Shown in pieces: positions 31,547-41,284 of a stretch of 64,000 bases of DNA. A model generated the notes under the pieces. It searched no databases, had not been told where the DNA came from, and saw nothing but the letters and a program-made list of their open reading frames with translations. Position numbers and translations under genes: made by a program. Source of the DNA: Bacteroidia bacterium (GTDB lineage Bacteria; Bacteroidota; Bacteroidia; B-17B0; Aurantibacillaceae); NCBI GenBank assembly GCA_022841465.1, contig JALHRL010000002.1:186001-250000 (forward strand), written 5' to 3'. The first letter of the stretch is position 1, and the number at the start of each line of letters is the position of its first letter.

Positions 31547-32569
31547 TTACTTAATAAGGAAAGGGAATTTATGAACATTTTTAAGTGCAATTCCTGTACC
31601 TCGTGCTACGGCTCTAAGTGGGTCTTCGCACACATGAACCGGTAATTTTGTTTTCATTGAAATACGCTTATCAAGCCCGCGTAATAAAGAACCGCCGCCG
31701 GCCATATAAATTCCTTTGCGATAAATATCTGCCGCCAATTCAGGAGGTGTCATTTCCAAGGCATTTAAAATTGCTTCTTCAATTTTTGAGATAGATTTAT
31801 CTAAGCAGTGAGCAATTTCAACATAACTAATATAAACTTCTTTTGGAATTCCGCTCATTAAATCTCTTCCTTGCACAGCATAATCTGCAGGCGGGTTGTC
31901 AATTTCCGTCATAGCAGCTCCCACTTCAATTTTAACGCGTTCGGCACTTCTTTCACCAATTAAAATATTGTGTTGACGACGCATGTATTCTTCTATGTTT
32001 GCATTAAAATCGTCTCCGGCAATGCGCGTTGATTTATCACAAACAATACCACCCAAGGCAATAACGGCAATTTCGGAAGTACCACCGCCAATATCAATAA
32101 TCATATTTCCCATAGGTTCTTCCACATCAATCCCCATCCCAATTGCGGCTGCCATTGGCTCGTGTATCATGTAAACTTCTTTGGCACCTGCGTGTTCGGC
32201 ACTATCTCTTACGGCGCGTTTTTCTACTTCTGTAATTCCGCTTGGTATGCAAATAACCATGCGTAAAGAGGGTTTAAAAAAACGATTACCGGGATTAATC
32301 ATTTTTATCATTCCCTTAATCATTTCTTCAGCTGCCTGAAAATCTGCAATTACTCCGTCTTTTAACGGCCTAATTGTTTTTATATTTTCGTGTGTTTTAC
32401 CGTGCATCATTTGTGCAGCGCGGCCTACAGCAATTACTTTTTGTGTAGTTCTATCTACTGCAACTATACTTGGTTCATCAACCACCACCTTATCGTTATG
32501 AATAATAATAGTGTTTGCTGTACCTAAGTCAATTGCAATGTCCTGAGTTAAAAAGTCGAGTAATGCCAT
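31547..32569 (-). CDS. mreB: Rod shape-determining actin homologue MreB
   Basis: 340 residues. Actin-fold ATPase: phosphate 1 DLGTANTII near residue 16, VICIPSGITEVEKRAV, phosphate 2 IIDIGGGTSEIAVIALGGI, and the adenosine segment MAGGGSLLRGLDKRIS. Forms membrane-bound filaments that steer elongasome movement. First gene of the mreBCD-mrdA-rodA operon; upstream sequence TACAATTTG is close to a -7 box with one extra spacer base. Confidence 0.97.
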   Translation of the reverse strand: MALLDFLTQDIAIDLGTANTIIIHNDKVVVDEPSIVAVDRTTQKVIAVGRAAQMMHGKTHENIKTIRPLKDGVIADFQAAEEMIKGMIKMINPGNRFFKPSLRMVICIPSGITEVEKRAVRDSAEHAGAKEVYMIHEPMAAAIGMGIDVEEPMGNMIIDIGGGTSEIAVIALGGIVCDKSTRIAGDDFNANIEEYMRRQHNILIGERSAERVKIEVGAAMTEIDNPPADYAVQGRDLMSGIPKEVYISYVEIAHCLDKSISKIEEAILNALEMTPPELAADIYRKGIYMAGGGSLLRGLDKRISMKTKLPVHVCEDPLRAVARGTGIALKNVHKFPFLIK

Positions 32570-32641
32570 ATTAATTCTGTCTGTTCAAATTGTACGTAAA
32601 TAATTGAATAAAGTTATAAATTGTTTTTTGTTTTTTGTGTT

Positions 32642-34174
32642 TTAATGCTTAAAGTGTCTGTTACCGGTAAACACCATGCTTAATCCGTTTTTATTACAAT
32701 ACTCTATGCTATCTTTATCTTTAATAGAACCTCCTGGCTGAATAACTGCTGTTATTCCGGCATGGTTTGCAATTTCAACACAATCAGGAAAAGGGAAAAA
32801 AGCATCACTGGCCATAACGGCGCCTTTTAAATCAAATCCAAAACTTTGTGCTTTTGCAATAGCTTGCTTAAGTGCATCTACACGTGATGTTTGGCCTGTT
32901 CCACTGGCCAACAGAGTGCCATTTTTTGCCAATACAATGGTGTTAGATTTTGTATGCTTCACCAATTTATTGGCAAACAATAAATCTTTTACCTCCGCTG
33001 CACTAGGGCTGGTGTTTGTTACCGTTTTTAAACTGCTTTCTGTTTCGGTTATTAAATCCTTATCCTGCTCAATAACCCCATTTAATAATGTTCTAAATGA
33101 TTTATCCGAAAACTTAACCATGTTTTGAATAAGGATAATGCGGTTAGGCTTACTTTTTAGGATCTCTAGGGCTTCCGGTTGATAGGCTGGGGCAATAATT
33201 ACTTCAAAAAACAATTTATTTATTTCAGAAGCCGTTGCCAAATCTACTTCTTTATTGGTAATTAAAATTCCTCCGAAAGCAGAAACGGGGTCGCCTGCCA
33301 AGGCTGAACTCCAGGCCTGCAAAAGTGTTGGCTTTGTTGCCACACCACAGGCATTGTTGTGTTTTAAAATGGCAAAAGTTGGTTCGGCTTCGGTAAAGTC
33401 GCCCATTAAAGCTACAGCGGCATCAACGTCTAACAGGTTATTGTAAGATAATTCTTTTCCGTTAAGTTTAGTAAAAAGCTCGTTCATGTTTCCATAAAAC
33501 ACCCCTTGCTGATGCGGATTTTCTCCGTATCGCAATGTTTGAGCTTGTTGAATGCTTTGTTTAAACTGCGGCAATTTTTCGGTTAGATTAAAGTAGTTAA
33601 AAATAGCAGTATCATAGTGGGAAGACATTGCAAAAGCTTTTGCCGCCAATCTTTTTCTATCGCTAATATCTGTTTTACCGCTTTTGCTTTCTAATAACTG
33701 TTGTAATTCGCTGTAATCGTGTCGTGATGAAACAATTACTACATCGTTAAAGTTTTTGGCAGCGGCTCTAATTAAAGAAATTCCGCCAATATCAATCTTC
33801 TCAATAATATCTTGTTCCTTTGCGCCGGAAGCAAGGGTTTCTTCAAAAGGGTAAAGATCAACAATAACCAAATCAATATCACTTATTTGATGTTGTTGCT
33901 TTTCCAATAAATCACTTTGGTTTTCTCTGCGATTAAGGATTCCGCCAAATATGGCAGGATGGAGCGTTTTTACACGGCCCCCAAAAACCTCAGGGTAATT
34001 AGTAATGCTTTCAACTGCAACCACGGGTACGCCTAGTTTTTCTATAAAAGAAAGAGTGCCGCCGGTACTGTATATGGTAACATTAAGTTCGTGTAATTTC
34101 TTTACAATAGGTTCTAAATTATCTTTGTAATAAACAGAAATTAGTGCGCTTTTAATTGATTTTAACTGGCTCAT
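32642..34174 (-). CDS. purH: Bifunctional AICAR formyltransferase / IMP cyclohydrolase PurH
   Basis: 510 residues. Makes IMP from AICAR, the last two steps of purine synthesis. N-terminal MGS-like cyclohydrolase (IYSTGGTLSFIEKLGVPV, GGRVKTLHPAIFGGIL, VDLYPFEETLA) and a C-terminal transformylase (LRYGENPHQQGVFY, AILKHNNACGVA, ASDAFFPFPDCVEIANHAGI in parts). All conserved segments are present. Own -7 box; divergent from the PhoH gene. Confidence 0.96.
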   Translation of the reverse strand: MSQLKSIKSALISVYYKDNLEPIVKKLHELNVTIYSTGGTLSFIEKLGVPVVAVESITNYPEVFGGRVKTLHPAIFGGILNRRENQSDLLEKQQHQISDIDLVIVDLYPFEETLASGAKEQDIIEKIDIGGISLIRAAAKNFNDVVIVSSRHDYSELQQLLESKSGKTDISDRKRLAAKAFAMSSHYDTAIFNYFNLTEKLPQFKQSIQQAQTLRYGENPHQQGVFYGNMNELFTKLNGKELSYNNLLDVDAAVALMGDFTEAEPTFAILKHNNACGVATKPTLLQAWSSALAGDPVSAFGGILITNKEVDLATASEINKLFFEVIIAPAYQPEALEILKSKPNRIILIQNMVKFSDKSFRTLLNGVIEQDKDLITETESSLKTVTNTSPSAAEVKDLLFANKLVKHTKSNTIVLAKNGTLLASGTGQTSRVDALKQAIAKAQSFGFDLKGAVMASDAFFPFPDCVEIANHAGITAVIQPGGSIKDKDSIEYCNKNGLSMVFTGNRHFKH

Positions 34175-34187
34175 GATTATAAAGATG

Positions 34188-34195
34188 CAAAGGTA
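34188..34195 (-). promoter_or_regulatory. -7 box TACCTTTG for purH
   Basis: Minus-strand TACCTTTG fits TAnnTTTG exactly and ends 13 bases before the purH ATG. A -33 element is not clear. Confidence 0.4.
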
Positions 34196-34352
34196 ATGTA
34201 TTGAGCGAATTAGGCTTTGTCTGTTAATAAATGCTTAAAAACCAAGGGCGGCCAAAACGGTTTAAATAAACAAATATGTGTTTATTATTTTAATTTGCTA
34301 CCTTAAATAAATGTTCATTTAAATATACTTTTATAAAAACTCAATTGATTAT

Positions 34353-35708
34353 ATGGCCTTAAAAAAACCTACTGCAAGAAAAAAAGATCCAACCAAAATT
34401 TTTGTTCTTGATACATCTGTAATAATTTACGATCACCAGGCATTAAGAAATTTTAAAGAGCACGATGTTGTTATTCCTATAACTGTATTAGAAGAGCTGG
34501 ATAATTTTAAAAAAGGAAATGACACCAAAAATTTTGCCGCCAGAGAATTTACCAGATATATTGATAATATAAGCGGCAAAAACTCCTTACAAGAATGGAC
34601 TGCCATTAATGGGCCAACACGCGGAAAATTTAAAATTGAAATGAATACCTCCAGCAAAGTAAATGCCGAGCGTATTTTTGATGATAAAAAAGCCGATCAC
34701 AGAATTTTAAATACAGCTTTATATACTGCAGAAAAATACCCTGATAGAAAGGTAATATTAGTAACTAAAGATATTAACCTTAGAATTAAGGCTAAATCGT
34801 TAAGCTTAATTGCAGAAGATTATGAAACCGGAAAAATAAAAACGGTAGAAGAATTATATACGGGAAAAAGTGAAATTGGAAAAGTTTCTCAAGATGCATT
34901 ATCAAGTATATACAGCAACGGTTTTTGCAAAGCCGATGATGCGTTAAAGAAAACAAGTATTGTGCCAAACCACTATTATATTCTTAGAAACGGTAACCAA
35001 AGTGTTTTAGCCCGGTACGATAAAAATGACAACAATTTAAGCAGAGTAGTTAAAACGGCTGCGTTTGGTGTTATTCCCAAAAACGCCGAGCAAACTTTTG
35101 CTTTAGATGCAATAATGAATCCTGAAATAAAACTTGTTACCATACAAGGAGTGGCTGGTACCGGAAAAACATTGTTGTCGTTAGCCGGTGCACTTGAGCA
35201 ACGTAGAAATTTTCATCAGATTTATTTAGCGCGCCCAATTGTTCCATTAAGCAACAAAGACATTGGTTACTTGCCGGGCGACGTAAACAGTAAATTAAAC
35301 CCATACATGGAGCCTTTGTGGGATAATTTAAAATACATTCGCAGCCAGTTTAACGAAAAAGACAAAGAGCACAAACAATTAAACGAAATGGTAGAAAATC
35401 AAAAGTTAGTTGTTTGTCCGCTTGCATACATAAGAGGCCGAAGTTTAAGCAATGTGTTTTTTATTGTAGATGAAGCTCAAAACTTAACACCACACGAAGT
35501 AAAAACAATTATTACGCGTGCGGGGGAAAACACAAAAATTATTTTTACCGGAGATATTTATCAAATTGACACCCCCTACTTAGATACACAAAGTAATGGG
35601 TTAAGTTATTTAATTGATAAATTAAAAGGGCAACCGCTTTATGCGCACATTACTTTAGCTAAAGGAGAAAGAAGCGAATTGGCTAATTTGGCCAACGACT
35701 TGTTGTAA
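34353..35708 (+). CDS. PhoH family protein: PIN nuclease domain plus PhoH ATPase
   Basis: 451 residues. Residues 1-150 are a PIN domain (FVLDTSVIIYDHQAL, acidic DKKADHRIL, VTKDINLRIKA). From about 230 follows a PhoH-type P-loop ATPase: Walker A GVAGTGKTLLS, LARPIVPLSNKDIGYLPGD, Walker B FFIVDEAQNLTPHEVKTI and a sensor-like FTGDIYQID. PIN-PhoH (PhoAT-like) proteins have been described as RNA helicase and ribonuclease. Not linked to phosphate genes here. Divergent from purH with 178 bases between. Confidence 0.92.
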   Translation: MALKKPTARKKDPTKIFVLDTSVIIYDHQALRNFKEHDVVIPITVLEELDNFKKGNDTKNFAAREFTRYIDNISGKNSLQEWTAINGPTRGKFKIEMNTSSKVNAERIFDDKKADHRILNTALYTAEKYPDRKVILVTKDINLRIKAKSLSLIAEDYETGKIKTVEELYTGKSEIGKVSQDALSSIYSNGFCKADDALKKTSIVPNHYYILRNGNQSVLARYDKNDNNLSRVVKTAAFGVIPKNAEQTFALDAIMNPEIKLVTIQGVAGTGKTLLSLAGALEQRRNFHQIYLARPIVPLSNKDIGYLPGDVNSKLNPYMEPLWDNLKYIRSQFNEKDKEHKQLNEMVENQKLVVCPLAYIRGRSLSNVFFIVDEAQNLTPHEVKTIITRAGENTKIIFTGDIYQIDTPYLDTQSNGLSYLIDKLKGQPLYAHITLAKGERSELANLANDLL

Positions 35709-35740
35709 GTTTTAACACCTTTATTTACTGTTTTTAGGTA

Positions 35741-35771
35741 TTGCCGAAATCAATTTATTGGTTTACATTTG
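35741..35771 (+). promoter_or_regulatory. Bacteroidota promoter for the 35805-37043 secreted protein
   Basis: TTG (35741-35743), 20 bases, TACATTTG (35764-35771): an exact -7 with good spacing. Transcription would start near 35778, 27 bases before the ATG. Confidence 0.6.
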
Positions 35772-35804
35772 CTTGTATAAACAATAAAAACACTTACAAT
35801 TATC

Positions 35805-37043
35805 ATGAAAAAACTTTTACTTCCGGCTTTGCTTTTTAATGCAATCGCTGCATTTGGACAATGGCAAAACACCACCAATAACACAGCGCAAGATGTTACC
35901 TATGCATTTAGTAAACTATTTGCAAGTACTACTTCGAATACTGATATTCAAGCTTCAAGCGACAATGGTGCAACCTGGACAACCAGTAACACCGGTGTTC
36001 CGGCCAGCGGGTTAAATTTTGGAACATTAAGCGGAAGCACTTTATACGGGTATAAAAACAACACCGTTTTTAGTTCAACAACAGGAAACAATTGGACATC
36101 AACCAGTGGCATTGGCGCTTCTGATGTTGTAAAATCTATGACTTCGTTAACAGGTACGGTTTATGCCGCTACAAGCCCGGTTAGCGGTAACGGATATAAA
36201 ATCTTTACTTTAAACGGTACTACTTGGTCGTTAAAAAGTTCTGTTTCCGGAACCGGAACACCAATAGTTACTGTGTTAAGAAACTTAAACGGAAATTTGT
36301 TTGCGGCCACTACTAATACAGGCGTTCTTAAATCTACCAATGGCGGTACTTCTTTTTCTAATTCATCAACCGGTATACCAAATAATAATGGAGATAAATA
36401 TGTTTCTGCATTAGGCGCTACAGGCTCGGCATTATTTTTAGGAACATCCGGTGGTAAAATTATGCGCTCAACAGATAATGGCGCTAACTGGTCGCAAGTA
36501 TATAACATTGGCGACGGAATGTTTCAAGCATTTATAAATGATTTTTATATTTTATCTGCTAATAATATTTTGGTTGCTACCGACTCAGGATTTGTATACA
36601 GCACCAACGGAGGAACAAGCTGGAATAGAAATAATGTAGGTTTAAATTTTATGAATTTTGAAAATTACATGAAACGAGTTACCGTAAGTTCTACGCATAT
36701 AGTTGCCGCAGTGCTTACTATGAGTGGAGGTAAAATAGTACGCAGACCTTTAGGAGAAATATTTCCGGGAATGAGTGTAAACGAAAATGCTTTTGCGCTT
36801 ATTGAAAGTAAAGTTTACCCAAACCCAGCAAATACTTCTGTAACTATTGAAGCAGAGGAGTTAATGTTTGAAGATAATTGTTCTGTTAAAGTTATTGATG
36901 CGTTAGGGAGAGAAGTTGGAAATTATACTTTAGAATTTGGTAAAACATCTATTGATTTATCAAGCTATTCTAATGGTATTTATTCTTTCAGTGTATTAAA
37001 CAACAAGGCAGTTGTTAGCACAGGGAAATTGGTGAAGAATTAA
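35805..37043 (+). CDS. Secreted beta-propeller-like protein with T9SS sorting domain
   Basis: 412 residues. Signal peptide MKKLLLPALLFNAIAAFGQ. The body has BNR/Asp-box like repeats (SSDNGATWTTSNTGVPASG, STNGGTSFSNSSTGIP, RSTDNGANWSQV, STNGGTSWNRN), the same style as the 1224-residue protein. The last 75 residues (ESKVYPNPANTSVTIEAEEL, then a Lys-Leu-Val-Lys-Asn end) are a type A T9SS sorting domain. Surface or secreted; function unknown. Single-gene unit with its own promoter and a strong terminator. Confidence 0.87.
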   Translation: MKKLLLPALLFNAIAAFGQWQNTTNNTAQDVTYAFSKLFASTTSNTDIQASSDNGATWTTSNTGVPASGLNFGTLSGSTLYGYKNNTVFSSTTGNNWTSTSGIGASDVVKSMTSLTGTVYAATSPVSGNGYKIFTLNGTTWSLKSSVSGTGTPIVTVLRNLNGNLFAATTNTGVLKSTNGGTSFSNSSTGIPNNNGDKYVSALGATGSALFLGTSGGKIMRSTDNGANWSQVYNIGDGMFQAFINDFYILSANNILVATDSGFVYSTNGGTSWNRNNVGLNFMNFENYMKRVTVSSTHIVAAVLTMSGGKIVRRPLGEIFPGMSVNENAFALIESKVYPNPANTSVTIEAEELMFEDNCSVKVIDALGREVGNYTLEFGKTSIDLSSYSNGIYSFSVLNNKAVVSTGKLVKN

Positions 37044-37059
37044 AATAAATTTTATCCAT

Positions 37060-37090
37060 AAAAAAGGCTTCCGAATTGGAAGCCTTTTTT
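37060..37090. terminator. Bidirectional intrinsic terminator
   Basis: GGCTTCC (37066-37072), GAATT loop, GGAAGCC (37078-37084), flanked by six A and six T. Between two convergent genes; nearly the same design as the purM terminator. Confidence 0.88.
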
Positions 37091-37107
37091 ATTTAATTTT
37101 ATTTTTA

Positions 37108-37557
37108 TTATTCTTGAGCCGATAAATCAATTTTCTTAAAGAACATATTCTCGCCTTTCATAACAATTAAAACTGCCATTTCGGTTTCTTTAATTAAGTC
37201 CATTGGCATTGTAAATTTAACTTCATCATTAGAAACCATTTTCTTTTGAAAAATAATTTCTCTGCTTCCCCGTTCTAAATCTTGAAAAGTAATACGAAGC
37301 AGTTCAGGGTAATTTTTATTGTTTATTGTAATAAATTCTTTTGATAAAAGTTCTTCACGAGTACACTTGATGGCCTCATCTTTATCTAATTGATTTAAAA
37401 ATGCTGCAGAAATTTTTGTTGTATCGGAAAGTTGAAGAAAACCATCAATATTGATAACTGAATCTTCTGATTCCTCTATTTTAAATGAAGAAAATGAAAA
37501 AGCCGCAGCAACCACTAGAGCGGTTGTAAACGGTTTGATAAAATTCTGTGTTTTCAT
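37108..37557 (-). CDS. Small exported protein of unknown function
   Basis: 149 residues from ATG 37557; the longer frame to 37587 lacks signal features. A signal peptide-like start (MKTQNFIKPFTTALVVAAAFSFSSFKIEE) is followed by an acidic, compact domain with several beta strands (EFITINNKNYPELLRITFQDL, SREIIFQKKMVSNDEVKFTMP in parts). No family recognised. Ends at a strong terminator shared with the gene opposite. Confidence 0.65.
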   Translation of the reverse strand: MKTQNFIKPFTTALVVAAAFSFSSFKIEESEDSVINIDGFLQLSDTTKISAAFLNQLDKDEAIKCTREELLSKEFITINNKNYPELLRITFQDLERGSREIIFQKKMVSNDEVKFTMPMDLIKETEMAVLIVMKGENMFFKKIDLSAQE

Positions 37558-37785
37558 TTCAAAAATTGATAATGCCAATTTAAGCAAAGAAAAAATGAAA
37601 AGAAATAGTGCAACAAGTGTAAACTAAAAACTTTTACCATTTGTTAATAACTTATGTGTCAGTTTATTAGTTTTTTACACCTAAATTGTTTTAGCTTTTA
37701 GGTTTGTTGGTTTTAATAAATCAAGTTCCGTTAAAACACGTGACTGATTTTTTGCGTTTTACAAACTTTTCTTTAAATTGGATGT

Positions 37786-38085
37786 ATGAGAGCTCTTACC
37801 ATTAATTTACTTTTTATACTTTCTTTAAGTATCGTTTTTCCTACCCATTCCCAAACTAAACCGGCAACAAAAAAAACAACTGCCAAAAAACCGGCGCCAA
37901 AAAAAGTAGCGCCAAAACCTATCAATTATTATATCTGTACCAGCACTAAGGATAAGTTTTATCACAAACGAAGTACTTGTAAAGATTTAAGTAAGTGCAC
38001 AGAAGCGATTAAAAACGTGAAAAGCTCAGGGGAATTAAACAAGTTTAAGAAAAAAGGTTCTTGCAAAAGATGCTTTAGTATGTAA
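37786..38085 (+). CDS. Small secreted Lys/Pro-rich protein with a Cys-containing C-terminal domain
   Basis: 99 residues. Signal peptide ending in THSQ, then a Lys-Pro-Ala-Thr linker (residues 24-46), then a 50-residue domain YYICTSTKDKFYHKRSTCKDLSKC...CKRCF with five cysteines and a His. The YICTSxxxxxYHxxxxCxxL pattern resembles small metal-binding or DNA-contact domains seen at the end of Bacteroidota nuclease-like proteins, but I cannot name the family. The basic linker suggests binding to an anionic surface polymer. Confidence 0.65.
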   Translation: MRALTINLLFILSLSIVFPTHSQTKPATKKTTAKKPAPKKVAPKPINYYICTSTKDKFYHKRSTCKDLSKCTEAIKNVKSSGELNKFKKKGSCKRCFSM

Positions 38086-38088
38086 ATA

Positions 38089-39153
38089 CTAATTTGAAAC
38101 TGTAGAACCGGTACTTACAGCCAAATAATTACTTAATTGGTTTTTTAATTTTTCATTCATTTCTAAATGCGCTGCCAATACCAGCTGAGAGTAATTTTGT
38201 GAGGCAGATTTAAAATGACGTGTTTCTGCTTTCCATAAATTAAAAATCAAATTCATGTTTCCTTCAATTGGCTTAAATGTATTTAAAGCTGCCTTAACAT
38301 TGCCAGAACCGGCATGGTAAGTGTGCATCACCAACAATCGGAACCATAATTCTTTTTCGTTGTAACCTGTTATACCAAGCGTATCTAAAATTTGCCTTGT
38401 TTTTGGTATACACACTTTTTTTATTAGTGAACTTGCAGCAAAAGCCGATCGTTCAAAATCAGCGCGCTCATCTATTTGTCTGTTTACTTTTAAACCAAAC
38501 ATTCTGGCAACATCTTTCATTAATTGAAATGAGCCGTAAGCACCTGCATTCGATTTTTGTAAACGATTTGGGCTTTCTATTAATAAGATAGATTGCGCAT
38601 ACCAAGGATCTACTTCGTTATCAATAAAACAATTAATTCCTTTTTCTAATTGATTAAATGCTTTATCAAAATCGTAGAAAAACTTTTTTCCGGTAGTAAA
38701 TAAAATTTTATGGGAGGAATCTAAACCATAAACCATTCTTACACTATCTTTTAAACATGTTTTATATTCATCCGGTTTCTGACTCCACTCGTTGCAATGC
38801 GTTTTTATAATTTCGTGGCGATACGTTGCTACATTTACTATGGCGCTATCTTTATCTAAGCGCATAATTGATCTCCAAAATTTAACCTGCTGAATGGTGT
38901 CACACTTAAAAGCGTAAATCTGTTTATCAAAAATATAGTTATGATTTTGATTACTTAAAGGATGGCATACGCCCACCACATCATCACACCAGCCCAAATT
39001 ATTGTTATTTGGAGTTTTATTTAAAATGATGTTTTTATTCCGCGTTTTCTCGGCTTTTACGTGTAAGGGAAATGTGTTTGCAATAAACACACCGCTTGCA
39101 TATATACCCAAGGTTAAAAAAACACTTACTATTATAGCACTAAACACCTTCAC
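38089..39153 (-). CDS. Lytic transglycosylase (SLT domain), putative
   Basis: 354 residues, starting at GTG 39153. One N-terminal membrane/signal segment (VFSAIIVSVFLTLGIYASGVFIA). About residues 195-310 show an SLT fold: YAQSILLIESPNRLQKSNAGAYGSFQLMKDVARMFGL with the catalytic Glu in LLIES, and MHTYHAGSGNVKAALNTF near the end. Cleaves peptidoglycan glycan strands by forming anhydro-muramic ends. The N-terminal 190 residues with four cysteines are unassigned. Confidence 0.8.
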   Translation of the reverse strand: MKVFSAIIVSVFLTLGIYASGVFIANTFPLHVKAEKTRNKNIILNKTPNNNNLGWCDDVVGVCHPLSNQNHNYIFDKQIYAFKCDTIQQVKFWRSIMRLDKDSAIVNVATYRHEIIKTHCNEWSQKPDEYKTCLKDSVRMVYGLDSSHKILFTTGKKFFYDFDKAFNQLEKGINCFIDNEVDPWYAQSILLIESPNRLQKSNAGAYGSFQLMKDVARMFGLKVNRQIDERADFERSAFAASSLIKKVCIPKTRQILDTLGITGYNEKELWFRLLVMHTYHAGSGNVKAALNTFKPIEGNMNLIFNLWKAETRHFKSASQNYSQLVLAAHLEMNEKLKNQLSNYLAVSTGSTVSN

Positions 39154-39265
39154 GGTATTAAGTTACAAATTAAGATTTAAAAATGCAACACTCAGCCTGT
39201 TAAAGCTATTCAATTAGAGTTGTTAATAGTTGTATTAATAGCTTAAAGTATAGCCTTATCTAATG

Positions 39266-41284
39266 TTAAACTCGTATGCCAATTACACATATATCATCGG
39301 TTTGACCCAAATTTCCTTTCCAGTTTACAAAGTTTTGGGAAAGAATTTTTTTAAGCTCACTCATTTCTTTGTCTGAATTTTCAACTAATATAGAATCAAG
39401 CTGTTTGTACCTAAATTTCTTGCCTAAAGGCCCGCCAAACTGATCGGCCATGCCGTCGGTATATAAATAAATCACATCGTTTTTTTGCAATTGAATTTTT
39501 GTGGCTGTAAACGACTTTAAATTTCCATGGTATTTTCCTATTGGCATTTTATTTGCATTTAGTTCTGTTAATTCTTTATTCCTCACCAGTAGCGCGCTGT
39601 TATTGGCTCCTGCAAACTCTAAACTATTCGTTTTTTTATCCCAAACGCACAATGCAATATCCATTCCATCGTTTTGGTCCATTTCGTTTTTATCTAAGGC
39701 AAGAATTACTTTTTTCCTCAATTCGTTTAATATTTCTGCAGCCGTTTCGTTTTCCTGTTCTATAACAATTTGATTTAATAAGGTATTTCCTAAAACACTC
39801 ATAAACGCACCGGGAACACCGTGTCCGGTACAATCTGCTGCAGCCCAAATACATTTATTGCCTGCTGTTACATGTGCCCAATAAAAATCACCGCTTACAA
39901 TATCTTTAGGTTGATAAAAAACAAAATAATCTTTTGAAATACTTTCCCAAACAGTTATGCCAGTGCTTACTGCGTTTTGAATTCTGCTGGCGTAATTAAT
40001 ACTATCAATAATTTCCTTTTGCTTTTCTTCTAATAATTCTTTCTGGTGATTAATTTCTACGCTAATTTCCTCTACAATTTGCTTTTGTTGTTCAATAATA
40101 TCCTTTTGCTTTTTTGTGAGCTTGTATCTGTTATAAATTAATATTCCACCAGTTAAAAAAACCAACAAGCCCGCTACTAAAAATATTTTTTGTTGTTTTT
40201 CCTGGGCAATAATTGCGGTTTGTTTCGATATTTCTAATTCTTTTATTTGTTGCGTAGTTGCATTCAATAAACTATCTGCGTATCCTTTTTCCACTCTGCT
40301 AATATCAGATTTAATGCTTTCTTCGCCTACCGTTAATAAAACTTCAATTAGCTTTTGTTGAATGTGTGAGGCAGACTTAAAATCTTCCAATTTTAAATAA
40401 CAATCGGTTAGATTCTGATAGAACACTCTCTTCTCGCTAAAAGTTGACGATGAATCTAAAAACACCATCCCTTTTTTAAAATACGATAGAGCACCTTTAT
40501 AATCTTTCATGGAGTAAGAATTTACGGCAACTGCATTATACGCCTCTGCTTTTTCTGCATTAGAACCTAATTTCAGTTTTAAAAACAAAGCCTTATTAAG
40601 GTACACTTTTGCCGAATCATGCTGATCTATATTAGAAAAAAGTTGTGCTAAATTATTATAACCGTATGCCATGCTTAAGCTATCATGAGCATTAATCCAA
40701 AAAGAAAGTGCGCTTTTAAAATAAAATTTAGCCAACTCGTAATTGCCGTCTTGTGCCGCGCAAATTCCCAAATTATTATTAAGGTTTGTTATGGTTTCAA
40801 CATCGTCAATTTTATGCTTCTTAACAACTGCTAATGCTTTTTTAAAATATACCGCCGCTTGTTTTGAACCATAAACATCGTAATACAAGCCACCTAAGTT
40901 TGTGTAGGCCGATGACAATGATAAATACTGATTTGTTTTTTCGAGGTTGGTTATGGCAATTAAAAAATTTTCTAATGCAATGTTATTTTTACCAATGTTA
41001 TGGTAATAATCGCCCAGAACTCTGTATCCTACTCCTTTATAATAATTGTTGTTTAACTTATTACCAATTCGCATCATTTCTTCAGCAAGTGGTTTTACTT
41101 TCGACCATTGCTGTTTCTCGTAATAGAAATAATATAGATCTCTGTTTGCATTAAACAAAGAAGAATCTTCTTTTGCGATTTTTATTTGATTAAGTAAACT
41201 ATCTTCTTTACCACTAATAGATTTTACTTGATATTGTAAAAACAATAAAACGCAAACAGATAATATATGTTTAAGCTTAACCAA
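39266..41284 (-). CDS. TPR-domain serine phosphatase (SpoIIE/RsbU type) with one membrane helix
   Basis: 672 residues, start TTG 41284, overlapping the radA stop by 8 bases; no ATG is available nearby. A signal-like first segment, then six or more TPR units (about 50-310), a membrane helix near 365-382, a coiled coil (about 385-430) and a PP2C-like SpoIIE phosphatase domain (about 445-672; DIVSGDFYWAHV, AAADCTGHGVPGAFMSVLG, FAGANNSALLV, LYTDGMADQFGG). The usual metal-binding Asp residues are present. Such proteins sense periplasmic or membrane partners through TPRs and dephosphorylate an anti-sigma antagonist; no partner gene is next to it. Confidence 0.88.
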   Translation of the reverse strand: MVKLKHILSVCVLLFLQYQVKSISGKEDSLLNQIKIAKEDSSLFNANRDLYYFYYEKQQWSKVKPLAEEMMRIGNKLNNNYYKGVGYRVLGDYYHNIGKNNIALENFLIAITNLEKTNQYLSLSSAYTNLGGLYYDVYGSKQAAVYFKKALAVVKKHKIDDVETITNLNNNLGICAAQDGNYELAKFYFKSALSFWINAHDSLSMAYGYNNLAQLFSNIDQHDSAKVYLNKALFLKLKLGSNAEKAEAYNAVAVNSYSMKDYKGALSYFKKGMVFLDSSSTFSEKRVFYQNLTDCYLKLEDFKSASHIQQKLIEVLLTVGEESIKSDISRVEKGYADSLLNATTQQIKELEISKQTAIIAQEKQQKIFLVAGLLVFLTGGILIYNRYKLTKKQKDIIEQQKQIVEEISVEINHQKELLEEKQKEIIDSINYASRIQNAVSTGITVWESISKDYFVFYQPKDIVSGDFYWAHVTAGNKCIWAAADCTGHGVPGAFMSVLGNTLLNQIVIEQENETAAEILNELRKKVILALDKNEMDQNDGMDIALCVWDKKTNSLEFAGANNSALLVRNKELTELNANKMPIGKYHGNLKSFTATKIQLQKNDVIYLYTDGMADQFGGPLGKKFRYKQLDSILVENSDKEMSELKKILSQNFVNWKGNLGQTDDICVIGIRV